From an uncultured Eubacteriales bacterium (lineage in GTDB: Bacteria; Bacillota; Clostridia; Oscillospirales; Acutalibacteraceae), in NCBI GenBank assembly GCA_900319255.1, contig ONNU01000226.1:1-6497 (forward strand): a stretch of 6,497 bases of DNA. The letters are read 5' to 3'. The stretch's first letter is position 1. Each line of letters starts with the position of its first letter. The notes under the pieces were generated by a model. That model searched no databases and was not told the origin of the DNA. It saw nothing but the letters and a program-made list of their open reading frames with translations. This document shows positions 1 to 5,990 of the stretch, piece after piece. The position numbers were made by a program, and so were the translations under genes.

Positions 1-813
1 ATGACCTCACCTGAGATCGCAAGAGAGGTGGGGGGATATATAGCAGACTGCTACCCGGATGTGGCAGTTGACGTTCATAACCCGGATGTTATCGTTACCG
101 TTGAGATCAGAGATGACGCAGCCTATATCCACGCAGGTGTGGAAAAGGGCGCAGGCGGTATCCCGGTGGGAACGGGAGGAAAGGCAGTGATCCTCATTTC
201 CGGAGGTATCGACAGCCCGGTTGCCGCATATATGATGGCAAAAAGAGGCATCGAGCTTACAGCCGTTCATTTTGCAAGCCCGCCCTATACCAGCGAGCGC
301 GCAGAGGAAAAGGTGGTCGAGCTGCTCACAAGAGTAGCTGCCTACAGCGGCAGGATGACAATGTACACCGTCCCCTTCACAAAGCTCCAGGAGGAGATCA
401 GGGATAAATGCCACGAGGAATATTTCACCGTTATCATGAGAAGATTCATGATGATGATAGCCCAGCGTATCGCAGAAAAGAATGACTGCAAGGCGCTGAT
501 AACCGGCGAAAGCCTCGGTCAGGTGGCAAGCCAGACCATAGGAGCCATCGGCTGTACCGATGCAGCCTGTGAAATGCCCGTATTCAGACCGCTTATCGGT
601 ATGGATAAGGAGGAGATCATCACCATCTCCAGAAAAATAGATACATTTGAAGTATCAATCCAGCCCTATGAGGACTGCTGCACGGTATTTACTCCGAAGC
701 ACCCGAGAACAAGACCTGTTCTGAAAAATGTTATCGCTGAGGAAAATAAAATAGATTACGAGCCGCTTTTCAAGGAAGCGATCGAAAATGTGAAGATCAC
801 GGAAATACAGTGA
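1..813 (+). CDS. thiI: tRNA 4-thiouridine synthase ThiI, 3' part (5' end outside window)
   Basis: ThiI transfers sulfur to uridine 8 of tRNA (4-thiouridine) and in many bacteria also serves thiamine thiazole synthesis; it is cytosolic and ATP-dependent. The visible 270 residues start inside the THUMP RNA-binding domain: TSPEIAREVGGYI followed by VDVHNPDV and VEIR is the usual C-terminal half of that domain. The ATG at base 1 is therefore almost certainly an internal methionine, with roughly 120 N-terminal residues missing to the left. The PP-loop ATP-pyrophosphatase motif SGGIDSP is at visible residues 67-73, ITGESLGQVASQT at 167-179, and PYEDCC at 222-227. The CC pair lies where Gram-positive ThiI proteins keep conserved cysteines; equating one with E. 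coli Cys344 is from memory, not alignment. No rhodanese domain follows and the gene ends at TGA, as in short Gram-positive ThiI, which take sulfur from a dedicated cysteine desulfurase. A 97-base gap separates it from the sortase gene. Confidence 0.95.
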   Translation: MTSPEIAREVGGYIADCYPDVAVDVHNPDVIVTVEIRDDAAYIHAGVEKGAGGIPVGTGGKAVILISGGIDSPVAAYMMAKRGIELTAVHFASPPYTSERAEEKVVELLTRVAAYSGRMTMYTVPFTKLQEEIRDKCHEEYFTVIMRRFMMMIAQRIAEKNDCKALITGESLGQVASQTIGAIGCTDAACEMPVFRPLIGMDKEEIITISRKIDTFEVSIQPYEDCCTVFTPKHPRTRPVLKNVIAEENKIDYEPLFKEAIENVKITEIQ

Positions 814-822
814 TCTCCGTAG

Positions 823-854
823 GCTCTCCCCCGCCGCAAAGGCAAGGGCTGAGC
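823..854 (+). other. Imperfect hairpin behind thiI, no U-tract
   Basis: GCTC (823-826) pairs with GAGC (851-854), CCC (828-830) with GGG (846-848), and GCC (833-835) with GGC (841-843), closing a GCAAA loop with small internal loops between the blocks. It begins 10 bases after the thiI stop. No T-run follows, so it is not a classical intrinsic terminator. It could be an mRNA-stabilising or weak pausing structure, or chance. Its left arm shares AGGCTCTCCC(CC)GCCGC with the terminator-like hairpin after the next gene. Confidence 0.3.
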
Positions 855-893
855 AGGGATAATACAGTCAGCTAAAATACATTGATAATAATT

Positions 894-904
894 AAGGAGT
901 GATC
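894..904 (+). promoter_or_regulatory. Extended ribosome binding site that fixes the sortase start
   Basis: AAGGAGTGATC matches the full anti-Shine-Dalgarno complement AAGGAGGTGATC with one G missing. It ends 6 bases before ATG 911. An in-frame GTG at 899 lies inside this site and so cannot plausibly be the start, which makes ATG 911 the preferred initiation codon. Confidence 0.85.
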
Positions 905-910
905 AAGTCA

Positions 911-3508
911 ATGAATTCCGAATTATATTTCCCGAGAAACGGCAAATCCTTTGCCGAAACATCGGAAATGGATTTCGAGGATACTGTAAAGCTTCTCGGT
1001 GATATTGATATCAATATTATCTTCAAGACCGAGATCAACCTGACTAAAGAAAGCGTAATCGACGCCCTTGAGGAAAGCTCAGGAGGCAGCGACAAGATCC
1101 ATCTTATCGCCGTAGCAGACGCATTCACCGATCCGGATCAGGATAAGGTGCAAAGGTTTGTAAACAATGAGCTGGGAATTGAAGGCAAGCTCAAAAAGAT
1201 CGAAGCTCCCGTAATTGACCTTAACAGTATTCTTGACGACAAGAGAAAGAATGATAAGATCACACCGGTCATGCCTGCTCTGAAGGTAGATGACGGTGAG
1301 AGCGAAGAGGATGAAGGCGATGTCGTACTTCTCTCCGGCACCGGATCAAAGAAAACAGCAGAGGCTGCCGGACCGGAGGAGCCGGAGGAAAAGCTCCTCA
1401 CAGCTTATTCAGTAGAATATAATGATATCCTCGTGGTATTCCTTCCCGAAAAGGAAAGCGCAGGAGAAAACTTCAATACCATACTTTACAGCGTGACCAA
1501 AAAGCTTTTAAAGCCCAAGAGCAAGCCGAAATTCTGGAAGCGCTTTATCCCCTGCTCCGGAGATTCACCCTTTGATGTAATAAGAAAGGTCGTATTGATG
1601 CTTGCCATCGTGACCTTTATCGTATCATCCTGTATGCTTGTAAATCTGCTTGTCATCCGTCCGGCAGTAAACGACAGCCAGAATGATGCCATCAGAGGAA
1701 TGCTTGTAGTTGACGAGGACGAATACGACGACAACGGTCAGAAGATCGTCAAGAAGCCTACCGACGGTTCACAAGGCTCGCTTGTGGATTTCAGCAAGCT
1801 GCTAAAGGAAAATGACGATACAGTAGGCTGGATCAAGGTACCGGATACAAAGATAGACTATGTAGTTTGTCAGGCTCCCGAGGATTACGACCATGAATAT
1901 TATCTGTACAGGGATTTCTACAAGAACTATGATGTATACGGCACAGTATTCATGGATTACAGAAGCTCCCTTGATTCAAGAAATATGATCCTCCACGGTC
2001 ATAACATGAGAGACGGCAGAATGTTCGGTACTCTCAAATACTACGAGGATTTCGATTTCTATAAGAAGCACCCCACCTTTACATTCAATACCATCTATGA
2101 AAAGAGCGAATGGAAAATCATCTCCATCCTCAAGACCAATACCCTTGAAAGCCAGGGCGAATTCTTCAATTACCTCAGAGGCGACTTTGAGAATGATTAC
2201 GATTACCTGAATTTCATCTATCAGATCCGCGAAAGATCCATCATCGACACCCCCGTTACAGCAAACGAAAATGATACGCTTGTTACACTTTCCACCTGTA
2301 CCTACGATTTCTCCGAATTCAGATTCGTTGTTATCGCAAGAAAGGTTCGTGACGGCGAGGATACAAAGGTAGATGTATCCAAGGCTCAGGAGAATCCCGA
2401 TACGCTCTATCCTGATGTATGGTACCGCACATACGGCGGCTCAAAGCCTGATGTCACCACCTTCCAGGATGCATATAACAATAAGAAGATCACATGGTAC
2501 GACGGCAAAAAGAAATGGACAGACAAGGATGACGAAAAGCTCTTCGAGGATCTCAAGGAAGGCAAGGAAAATGCCATAAGAGAAATGACCAGCTTCGTTG
2601 AAAAGAATAATTACGCTGAAAACGAGAAAAAGCAGGTCGATAAGATCGTCGAGGATTATACAAAGCTTATCAATGACGCAAAGAGCAGAACTGAGATCAA
2701 CGAGCTGTTCAATAAGGCTATCGAAGAGATCAGAAAGGTCAAGACCATTGAAAACCTCAATTCAGACGCTGAGGAAAGCAACAAGACTGTCAGCGAGGCT
2801 GAGCTGAAGGAGCACAAGGAATCCGCAAAGACCGATCTCCACAATTCAGTCGCAGGCAACAGCTACCGTACCGCAGAATCTGTCAAGGTCAACGAGATCT
2901 TTGATGAATACAATAAGAAGATCGATGATGCCAAGTCCGCCGAAGAGGTCAACAAGCTCAAGGACGAGGGTATCCAGAAGCTGAAAAAGATCAAGACTGA
3001 CGCTCAGCTTGACCGTGAGGAACAGTCCTCAAAGGCAGCTCAGTCCTCAAAGCAGGCTTCAGACGAAAAGAAGAAGGCTGAGGAGGCAAGCAGACAGGCG
3101 GAAGCAAGCCGCAAGGCAGCTGAGGAAAGCAAGCGCGCTGAGGAATCAAGAAGAGAAGCAAGCAGAGCCGCTGAAGAAAAGCGCAAAGCTGAGGAAGCCT
3201 CCAGAGCAGCCGCAGCAGAGCTTGCAGCTTACAAGACAGATGCTATTGAAAGAGTTTCGACCTATGTAAGCCCCTCAAATTACAAGCCTGCGCAGCAGAG
3301 CGAGATCAACAGCATCATCAGCAGGTACACCGGTCTTATCAATTCCGCTACAAACAAGGCATCAGTAGACAGCTTTGTATCAGCCGCAATGAATGAGCTG
3401 AACAATGTCAAGACTGCCGCTCAGATCGACAGCGAGACAAGTCAGGAGTCCCATGACGACACATCAAGCGACGATCCTATCCCGGAACCCGATGATAATG
3501 AGCCTTGA
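911..3508 (+). CDS. Multi-domain membrane class B sortase with cytosolic N-domain and extracellular repeat stalk
   Basis: An 865-residue cysteine transpeptidase, predicted to join proteins to the cell wall or into polymers outside the membrane. Visible: residues 1-226 have no signal peptide and are rich in Asp/Glu and Lys, ending in the basic stretch KPKSKPKFWKRF and IRK; a single membrane helix lies at about 227-249 (positive-inside, so N-in, C-out); the sortase domain spans about 288-480, with VGWIKVPDTKIDYVV, catalytic His364 in HGHNM, Cys463 in TLSTC and Arg471 in EFRFVVIARK. HGHNM...FGTL and TLSTC-x7-R are the class B pattern. Residues 551-842 hold three 69-residue helical repeats and a charged helix; 843-865 is an acidic Ser/Asp/Pro tail. 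No LPXTG-like C-terminal signal exists, so it stays anchored by its N-terminal helix. A class B sortase is usually about 240 residues, so both extensions are unusual. Residues 23-90 and 162-200 resemble a degenerate CinA/MoaB-type fold (inference). No substrate gene is in the window. Confidence 0.92.
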   Translation: MNSELYFPRNGKSFAETSEMDFEDTVKLLGDIDINIIFKTEINLTKESVIDALEESSGGSDKIHLIAVADAFTDPDQDKVQRFVNNELGIEGKLKKIEAPVIDLNSILDDKRKNDKITPVMPALKVDDGESEEDEGDVVLLSGTGSKKTAEAAGPEEPEEKLLTAYSVEYNDILVVFLPEKESAGENFNTILYSVTKKLLKPKSKPKFWKRFIPCSGDSPFDVIRKVVLMLAIVTFIVSSCMLVNLLVIRPAVNDSQNDAIRGMLVVDEDEYDDNGQKIVKKPTDGSQGSLVDFSKLLKENDDTVGWIKVPDTKIDYVVCQAPEDYDHEYYLYRDFYKNYDVYGTVFMDYRSSLDSRNMILHGHNMRDGRMFGTLKYYEDFDFYKKHPTFTFNTIYEKSEWKIISILKTNTLESQGEFFNYLRGDFENDYDYLNFIYQIRERSIIDTPVTANENDTLVTLSTCTYDFSEFRFVVIARKVRDGEDTKVDVSKAQENPDTLYPDVWYRTYGGSKPDVTTFQDAYNNKKITWYDGKKKWTDKDDEKLFEDLKEGKENAIREMTSFVEKNNYAENEKKQVDKIVEDYTKLINDAKSRTEINELFNKAIEEIRKVKTIENLNSDAEESNKTVSEAELKEHKESAKTDLHNSVAGNSYRTAESVKVNEIFDEYNKKIDDAKSAEEVNKLKDEGIQKLKKIKTDAQLDREEQSSKAAQSSKQASDEKKKAEEASRQAEASRKAAEESKRAEESRREASRAAEEKRKAEEASRAAAAELAAYKTDAIERVSTYVSPSNYKPAQQSEINSIISRYTGLINSATNKASVDSFVSAAMNELNNVKTAAQIDSETSQESHDDTSSDDPIPEPDDNEP
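2561..3436 (+). repeat. Three 69-residue protein repeats in the sortase stalk (2561-2767, 2813-3019, 3230-3436)
   Basis: Residues 551-619, 635-703 and 774-842 align without a single gap. Shared positions include K-x-x-A near the start, V at 563/647/786, an N-x-Y or similar turn with Tyr at 568/652/791, I-x-x-x-Y at 579/663/802, INDAKS/IDDAKS/INSATN, and a closing KVKT/KIKT/NVKT followed by x-x-N/Q-L/I-x-S/D. The pattern suggests a small three-helix bundle of the kind found in stalks of Gram-positive surface proteins (FIVAR/DUF1542-like; family name uncertain). Residues 704-773, between repeats 2 and 3, are almost only Ala, Glu, Lys, Arg, Ser and Gln and should form a long charged helix or coiled coil. 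Confidence 0.85.
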
Positions 3509-3538
3509 ACGGCAGACTGATCTGCAATAACAACAATC

Positions 3539-3578
3539 CGGCGGCGGGCGGGCGAAGGCTCTCCCGCCGCTGATTTTT
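3539..3578 (+). terminator. Hairpin with U-tract behind the sortase gene
   Basis: GCGGCGGG (3541-3548) pairs with CCCGCCGC (3563-3570), extendable by one G-U and one C-G pair at the base (3539-3540 with 3571-3572). TTTTT follows at 3574-3578. A shifted pairing using 3547-3552 is also possible. It starts about 30 bases after the stop codon and is a plausible intrinsic terminator. Confidence 0.7.
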
Positions 3579-3591
3579 GCTGAAATGCAGG

Positions 3592-3625
3592 AAACGGACG
3601 CTGCCGGCTGGCTGACGTCCGTTTT
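3592..3625 (+). terminator. Second terminator-like hairpin before the 214-residue gene
   Basis: AAACGGACG (3592-3600) pairs perfectly over 9 bp with CGTCCGTTT (3616-3624); the 15-base loop can itself form a small GCC/GGC stem. A fourth T follows at 3625. The U-tract is short, so it may terminate weakly, shape transcript ends, or let some transcription reach the next gene, whose ribosome binding site starts 24 bases further on. Confidence 0.5.
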
Positions 3626-3660
3626 GAAAACCCCGGAAATCTTTAAATGGAGAAACTGCA

Positions 3661-4305
3661 ATGAAATATGAAATAGTTTTTTACCGTTCCGGACAAACCG
3701 CCGGTATCCAGCAGCTTACAGAAAAGATACTTTCAGATCTTGATTTTACCATCACCAACGCCAGCGCCGCAGGTGATCCGAAGGAGCTGGGCAGCTGTGT
3801 ATCCTCTGCGCTGAAAAGGAACCGGCTAATAATCGTTGCCGGCTGCATTGACGACAGCCCGCAGAGCACAGAGAAGTTAGTTTCCGGATTCCTCAAGCCG
3901 GCAGGCAGCAAAAAAGAAAGCATAAGTATGCAGCTTATCAAAAAAGACAGGGACAGAGCATATTACATAAAAAGCGGGAATCAGATGATCCTCATACTTC
4001 CCGACAGCGCCGAAAGCATCAGCGCGCTTAGTGAAGAAATAAGAAAAGCGGCAGCGCTGATATTTTCCATAGAGCTGAAAAAGCAGAGCGAACCGGACAT
4101 GAAAAACATAGCCAGCAGTCTTGACAGCAAGCTTGCTGACAGAAGCAGGATCAAGGTCTTACCCAGCGGATCAAACGCTGAAAAGAGCAATGAACGCAAG
4201 CTGAAAAAGATGAAGCTGATTATAATAATGCTGCTGATACTTGGCGCGCTGGAGCTTGGAGCGGCGGCTGCGCTGTTTTTTTTGAACGGAGGAAGGATCT
4301 TTTAG
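3661..4305 (+). CDS. C-terminally membrane-anchored protein with degenerate CinA/MoaB-like cytosolic domain
   Basis: A 214-residue protein that I do not recognise by name. GGAG at 3649-3652, 8 bases before ATG, supports the start. Residues 1-140 look like a soluble alpha/beta domain, 141-184 a polar linker ending in basic residues, and 185-207 one hydrophobic helix followed by a short tail, so the bulk should be cytosolic (positive-inside; orientation inferred). The order LDFTITNASAAGD, then ALKRNRLIIVAGCIDDSP, then NQMILILPDSAESI parallels the CinA/MoaB landmarks LGIDV...VGD, ALxRSDLVIxTGGLGPT and GKxVILLPGPPxEM. However, the glycine-rich GGLGPT ligand loop is replaced by AGCIDDSP and PGPP by PDSA, so binding of a molybdopterin-like ligand is doubtful. 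The sortase N-domain upstream shows the same landmarks in the same order. The resemblance is by eye only; confidence in that fold is about 0.4, in the gene itself about 0.9. Confidence 0.88.
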   Translation: MKYEIVFYRSGQTAGIQQLTEKILSDLDFTITNASAAGDPKELGSCVSSALKRNRLIIVAGCIDDSPQSTEKLVSGFLKPAGSKKESISMQLIKKDRDRAYYIKSGNQMILILPDSAESISALSEEIRKAAALIFSIELKKQSEPDMKNIASSLDSKLADRSRIKVLPSGSNAEKSNERKLKKMKLIIIMLLILGALELGAAAALFFLNGGRIF

Positions 4306-4329
4306 GTCGATATTGCTTTCTGCCCGGAC

Positions 4330-4379
4330 AAAAAAATAAAAGCCGATGAATTGTTGGGTTCACCGGCTTTTTTATTTTT
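4330..4379. terminator. Bidirectional intrinsic terminator between convergent genes
   Basis: AAAAGCCG (4338-4345) pairs with CGGCTTTT (4364-4371); after an A-C mismatch the stem continues with TGAA (4347-4350) and TTCA (4359-4362) around an 8-base loop. T-runs at 4368-4373 and 4375-4379 serve the plus strand, and the A-rich 4330-4341 gives a U-tract on the minus strand. It sits between the stop codons at 4305 (plus) and 4411 (minus), as expected for a shared terminator. Confidence 0.9.
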
Positions 4380-4410
4380 CCCTATCAAGTCCTTTTATAT
4401 CTCTTTTCCT

Positions 4411-4827
4411 TCAGCTGCTCTCAGCTACTTCATACGGATATATGGCTATATCTTCCTTTTCAAGAATGAACATAACAGCATCATGTACATTCAGCCCTCC
4501 GCCCTTGATCTCAAAACATTCGATCCAGTCCGGCGCAAAGCTCACAACAATACCGCCCTGCTCAGCGACCCATACAATGCCCTTGAAAACAACTCTGTTG
4601 TCAATATCAATATCAGTATAAACGGGCGTTTTGTTGCCGTAGGGCAGTACCCTCATATCGCTGGCGCGCAGATCCGGAAGGGATAATTCACAGCTGTATT
4701 TCTTTCCCTTTTCAGGATTGATCTCTCTTGACATCCACCTTCCCATGAAAGCTCCTATCTCTGTCTTGCCGCGAACGATCGTTATACTGTTCAGCTCCTT
4801 TGTCACCTCTTCAACTGTCAGGGTCAT
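4411..4827 (-). CDS. Hypothetical protein, 138 residues
   Basis: I do not recognise this protein. The start is ATG 4827, because GGAGGTG (4840-4834) lies 6 bases upstream; the in-frame GTG at 4836 is part of that site. The product has no signal peptide, no membrane helix and no cysteine cluster (one Cys in each half). It alternates short hydrophobic strands with charged turns (IVRGKTEIGAFMGRWMS, KYSCELSLPDL, NRVVFKGIVWVAE, GGIVVSFAPDWIECFEI), which suggests a small, mostly beta, cytosolic domain. The C-terminal half ends in an amphipathic stretch VHDAVMFILEKEDIAIYPYEVAESS, split here as VHDAVMFILEK and EDIAIYPYEV. It lies between a strong terminator upstream and the bidirectional terminator downstream, so it is probably a single-gene transcript. 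Only weak AT-rich promoter candidates are visible in 4841-4897. Confidence is high that it is a gene, and nil for function. Confidence 0.82.
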   Translation of the reverse strand: MTLTVEEVTKELNSITIVRGKTEIGAFMGRWMSREINPEKGKKYSCELSLPDLRASDMRVLPYGNKTPVYTDIDIDNRVVFKGIVWVAEQGGIVVSFAPDWIECFEIKGGGLNVHDAVMFILEKEDIAIYPYEVAESS

Positions 4828-4833
4828 TTCTTC

Positions 4834-4840
4834 CACCTCC
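4834..4840 (-). promoter_or_regulatory. Ribosome binding site fixing the start of the 138-residue gene
   Basis: GGAGGTG on the minus strand is a near-complete Shine-Dalgarno sequence 6 bases before ATG 4827. It includes the upstream in-frame GTG (4836-4834), which is therefore rejected as start. Confidence 0.85.
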
Positions 4841-4897
4841 GTCTGATTATTTGCAGCAACTAATTCCTATCTATCCCATATATATTACATTTTTGCG

Positions 4898-4928
4898 AAA
4901 AAGAGCGCTCCGGTCTCCCGAAACGCTC
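4898..4928 (-). terminator. Strong intrinsic terminator of the zinc-ribbon gene
   Basis: Read on the minus strand, 4928-4918 and 4913-4903 form an uninterrupted 11-bp stem (GAGCGTTTCGG with CCGGAGCGCTC, two G-U pairs) closed by a GAGA tetraloop of the stable GNRA class, followed directly by TTTTT (4902-4898). It starts 25 bases after the zinc-ribbon stop codon and separates that unit from the 138-residue gene. Confidence 0.93.
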
Positions 4929-4953
4929 CTATCTGCAAAATATAAGGCGGATA

Positions 4954-5235
4954 TTATTCCTGCTCCTCTTTCATCTTTGCGAAGCACTCGCTGCAGTATA
5001 CAGGGCGATCCTCGCGCGGCTTGAAGGGAACTCTTGCTTCCTTACCGCATGATGCGCAGATACCAGTGAACATTTCACGCTCGGGACGCTGTGCGTTCTT
5101 TCTTGCATTGCGGCAAGCCTTGCATCTCTGCGGCTCATTCTCAAAACCCTTTTCAGCGTAAAATTCCTGCTCACCGGCTGTGAAAACGAATTCCTGTCCG
5201 CATTCCTTGCAAACTAAAGTCTTATCCTCGTACAT
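4954..5235 (-). CDS. Double zinc-ribbon protein, 93 residues
   Basis: A small cytosolic protein with two four-cysteine zinc sites. The first is C9-x2-C12 with C38-x2-C41, inside LVCKECGQEFVFTAGEQEFY and QRCKACRNARK, which is typical of the zf-trcl type probable zinc-ribbon domain. The second is C60-x2-C63 with C81-x2-C84, with VPFKPREDRPVYCSECF between and after. The whole has the length and layout of the common zinc-ribbon proteins of Clostridia and other bacteria, whose biochemical role is not established; nucleic-acid or protein binding is only a guess. ATG 5235 is supported by GAGG (5247-5244) 8 bases upstream. It lies 95 bases downstream of the sigma-factor gene on the same strand with no terminator between, so co-transcription is possible. 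A TTGACA at 5313-5308 has no -10 at proper spacing. Confidence 0.93.
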   Translation of the reverse strand: MYEDKTLVCKECGQEFVFTAGEQEFYAEKGFENEPQRCKACRNARKNAQRPEREMFTGICASCGKEARVPFKPREDRPVYCSECFAKMKEEQE

Positions 5236-5330
5236 TTCTTTTACCTCGCTTTGGTATTAATAATTTTCGCCCTCGGACGGAATTGCACCGCCACCTTTGA
5301 TACTAAATGTCAACGCTCTCCTGATATAAG

Positions 5331-5930
5331 CTACATGGGCATATCATTCAGCGATCTCAGCTTCCTGCGTACTCTCTGCATGGCATTGTCGCACGCCTTT
5401 ATTGTGATACCCAGGCATTTTGAAATCTCCTCATAGCTTTTGTCCTCAAGATAAAGTGACAGAACATTCCTTTCAAGCTCGGTCAGCTCAGACTCGATGC
5501 TGCTCAGTATCTCACGCAGCCTCTCCCCCGCCGCCAGAGCATTTTCCGGCTCGGTATAATAAGAGGACGGCGTATCAGTCTGCTCACTCAGGGGCAAAGC
5601 GCTGTTGCTGATAAGATTACCGGAGCTGTTGGCTTTCCTGACAGCAGACACCATACGATTGCGTATACATCTCACCGCAAAGGTCCGGAAGGAAGCGCCG
5701 GCATTTTCATTGAAGCTGCAAACTGCGCTGTTAAGTCCGATAAGCCCCTCCTGAAAGAGGTCATCGGCTTCAAGAGACGGAGACTGAAGTTCCATCGAAA
5801 TTTTTCTCAGAACAAAAATAAAACGCACAGATAATGCCGTGAATGCATCCTGAACACCTTCCCTGCAAAGACAAACAAGTTTTTCATCGCTGATTTCCTT
5901 ATATTTTTCAGGGTAGTAAAATTCCCGCAT
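5331..5930 (-). CDS. SigH-like sigma-70 family RNA polymerase sigma factor
   Basis: A 199-residue alternative sigma factor that directs RNA polymerase to a subset of promoters. Region 2 covers about residues 27-100, with the core-binding and -10-recognition landmarks DDLFQEGLIGL (56-66), ASFRTFAVRCIRNRM (79-93) and AVRKA. Region 4 covers about 148-193, with LTELERNVLSLYLEDKSY and a helix-turn-helix through EEISKCLGITIKACDNA ending in QRVRRKL. Region 3 is absent, as in ECF and SigH types. The region 4 wording (LER-x-VL-x-LYL, SY-x-EIS, DNA-x-QR-x-RKL) and the length are closest to Bacillus SigH, the transition-phase and sporulation-entry factor, but the true ortholog cannot be decided here. 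No anti-sigma gene is adjacent; the next gene downstream is the zinc-ribbon protein. GAGGTG (5941-5936) precedes ATG 5930 by 5 bases, and a strong housekeeping promoter lies just upstream. Confidence 0.95.
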   Translation of the reverse strand: MREFYYPEKYKEISDEKLVCLCREGVQDAFTALSVRFIFVLRKISMELQSPSLEADDLFQEGLIGLNSAVCSFNENAGASFRTFAVRCIRNRMVSAVRKANSSGNLISNSALPLSEQTDTPSSYYTEPENALAAGERLREILSSIESELTELERNVLSLYLEDKSYEEISKCLGITIKACDNAMQRVRRKLRSLNDMPM

Positions 5931-5961
5931 TTATACACCTCACAACAATCTGTACTATATA

Positions 5962-5990
5962 ATAATACACTTTTTTTTTTGATATGTCAA
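5962..5990 (-). promoter_or_regulatory. Strong housekeeping promoter of the sigma-factor gene
   Basis: On the minus strand, TTGACA (5990-5985) is followed after exactly 17 bases by TATTAT (5967-5962). The -35 is perfect and the -10 matches five of six. Ten consecutive A occupy the spacer (5980-5971). The predicted transcript would begin near 5955, giving a leader of about 25 bases with the ribosome binding site. Confidence 0.85.

Noticed and set aside
1..3. ATG at the first base as the true start of thiI
   Set aside because: The sequence after it matches the middle of the THUMP domain, so the N-terminal part must lie outside the window.
850..878. Promoter before the sortase gene using TAAAAT (873-878)
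   Set aside because: The hexamer 17 bases upstream (TGAGCA) matches TTGACA at only three positions; the AT-richness alone explains the -10-like word.
899..901. GTG 899 as start of the sortase gene
   Set aside because: It lies inside the extended ribosome binding site 894-904; ATG 911 has proper spacing.
3009..3269. Arg/Gln-rich 86-codon frame inside the sortase gene
   Set aside because: It is a frame-shifted reading of the Ala/Lys/Glu-coding charged helix, which naturally lacks stops in other frames.
3440..3508. C-terminal cell-wall sorting signal on the sortase itself
   Set aside because: The tail is acidic and proline-rich, with no LPxTG/NPxTx motif, no hydrophobic stretch and no basic end.
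4346..4686. Two plus-strand frames opposite the 138-residue gene
   Set aside because: They have no ribosome binding sites, overlap the bidirectional terminator, and are antisense shadows of a minus-strand gene with strong translation signals.
5285..5313. Promoter before the zinc-ribbon gene from TTGACA (5313-5308)
   Set aside because: The hexamer at 17-base spacing is CGGTGC, and neighbouring spacings give no better -10.
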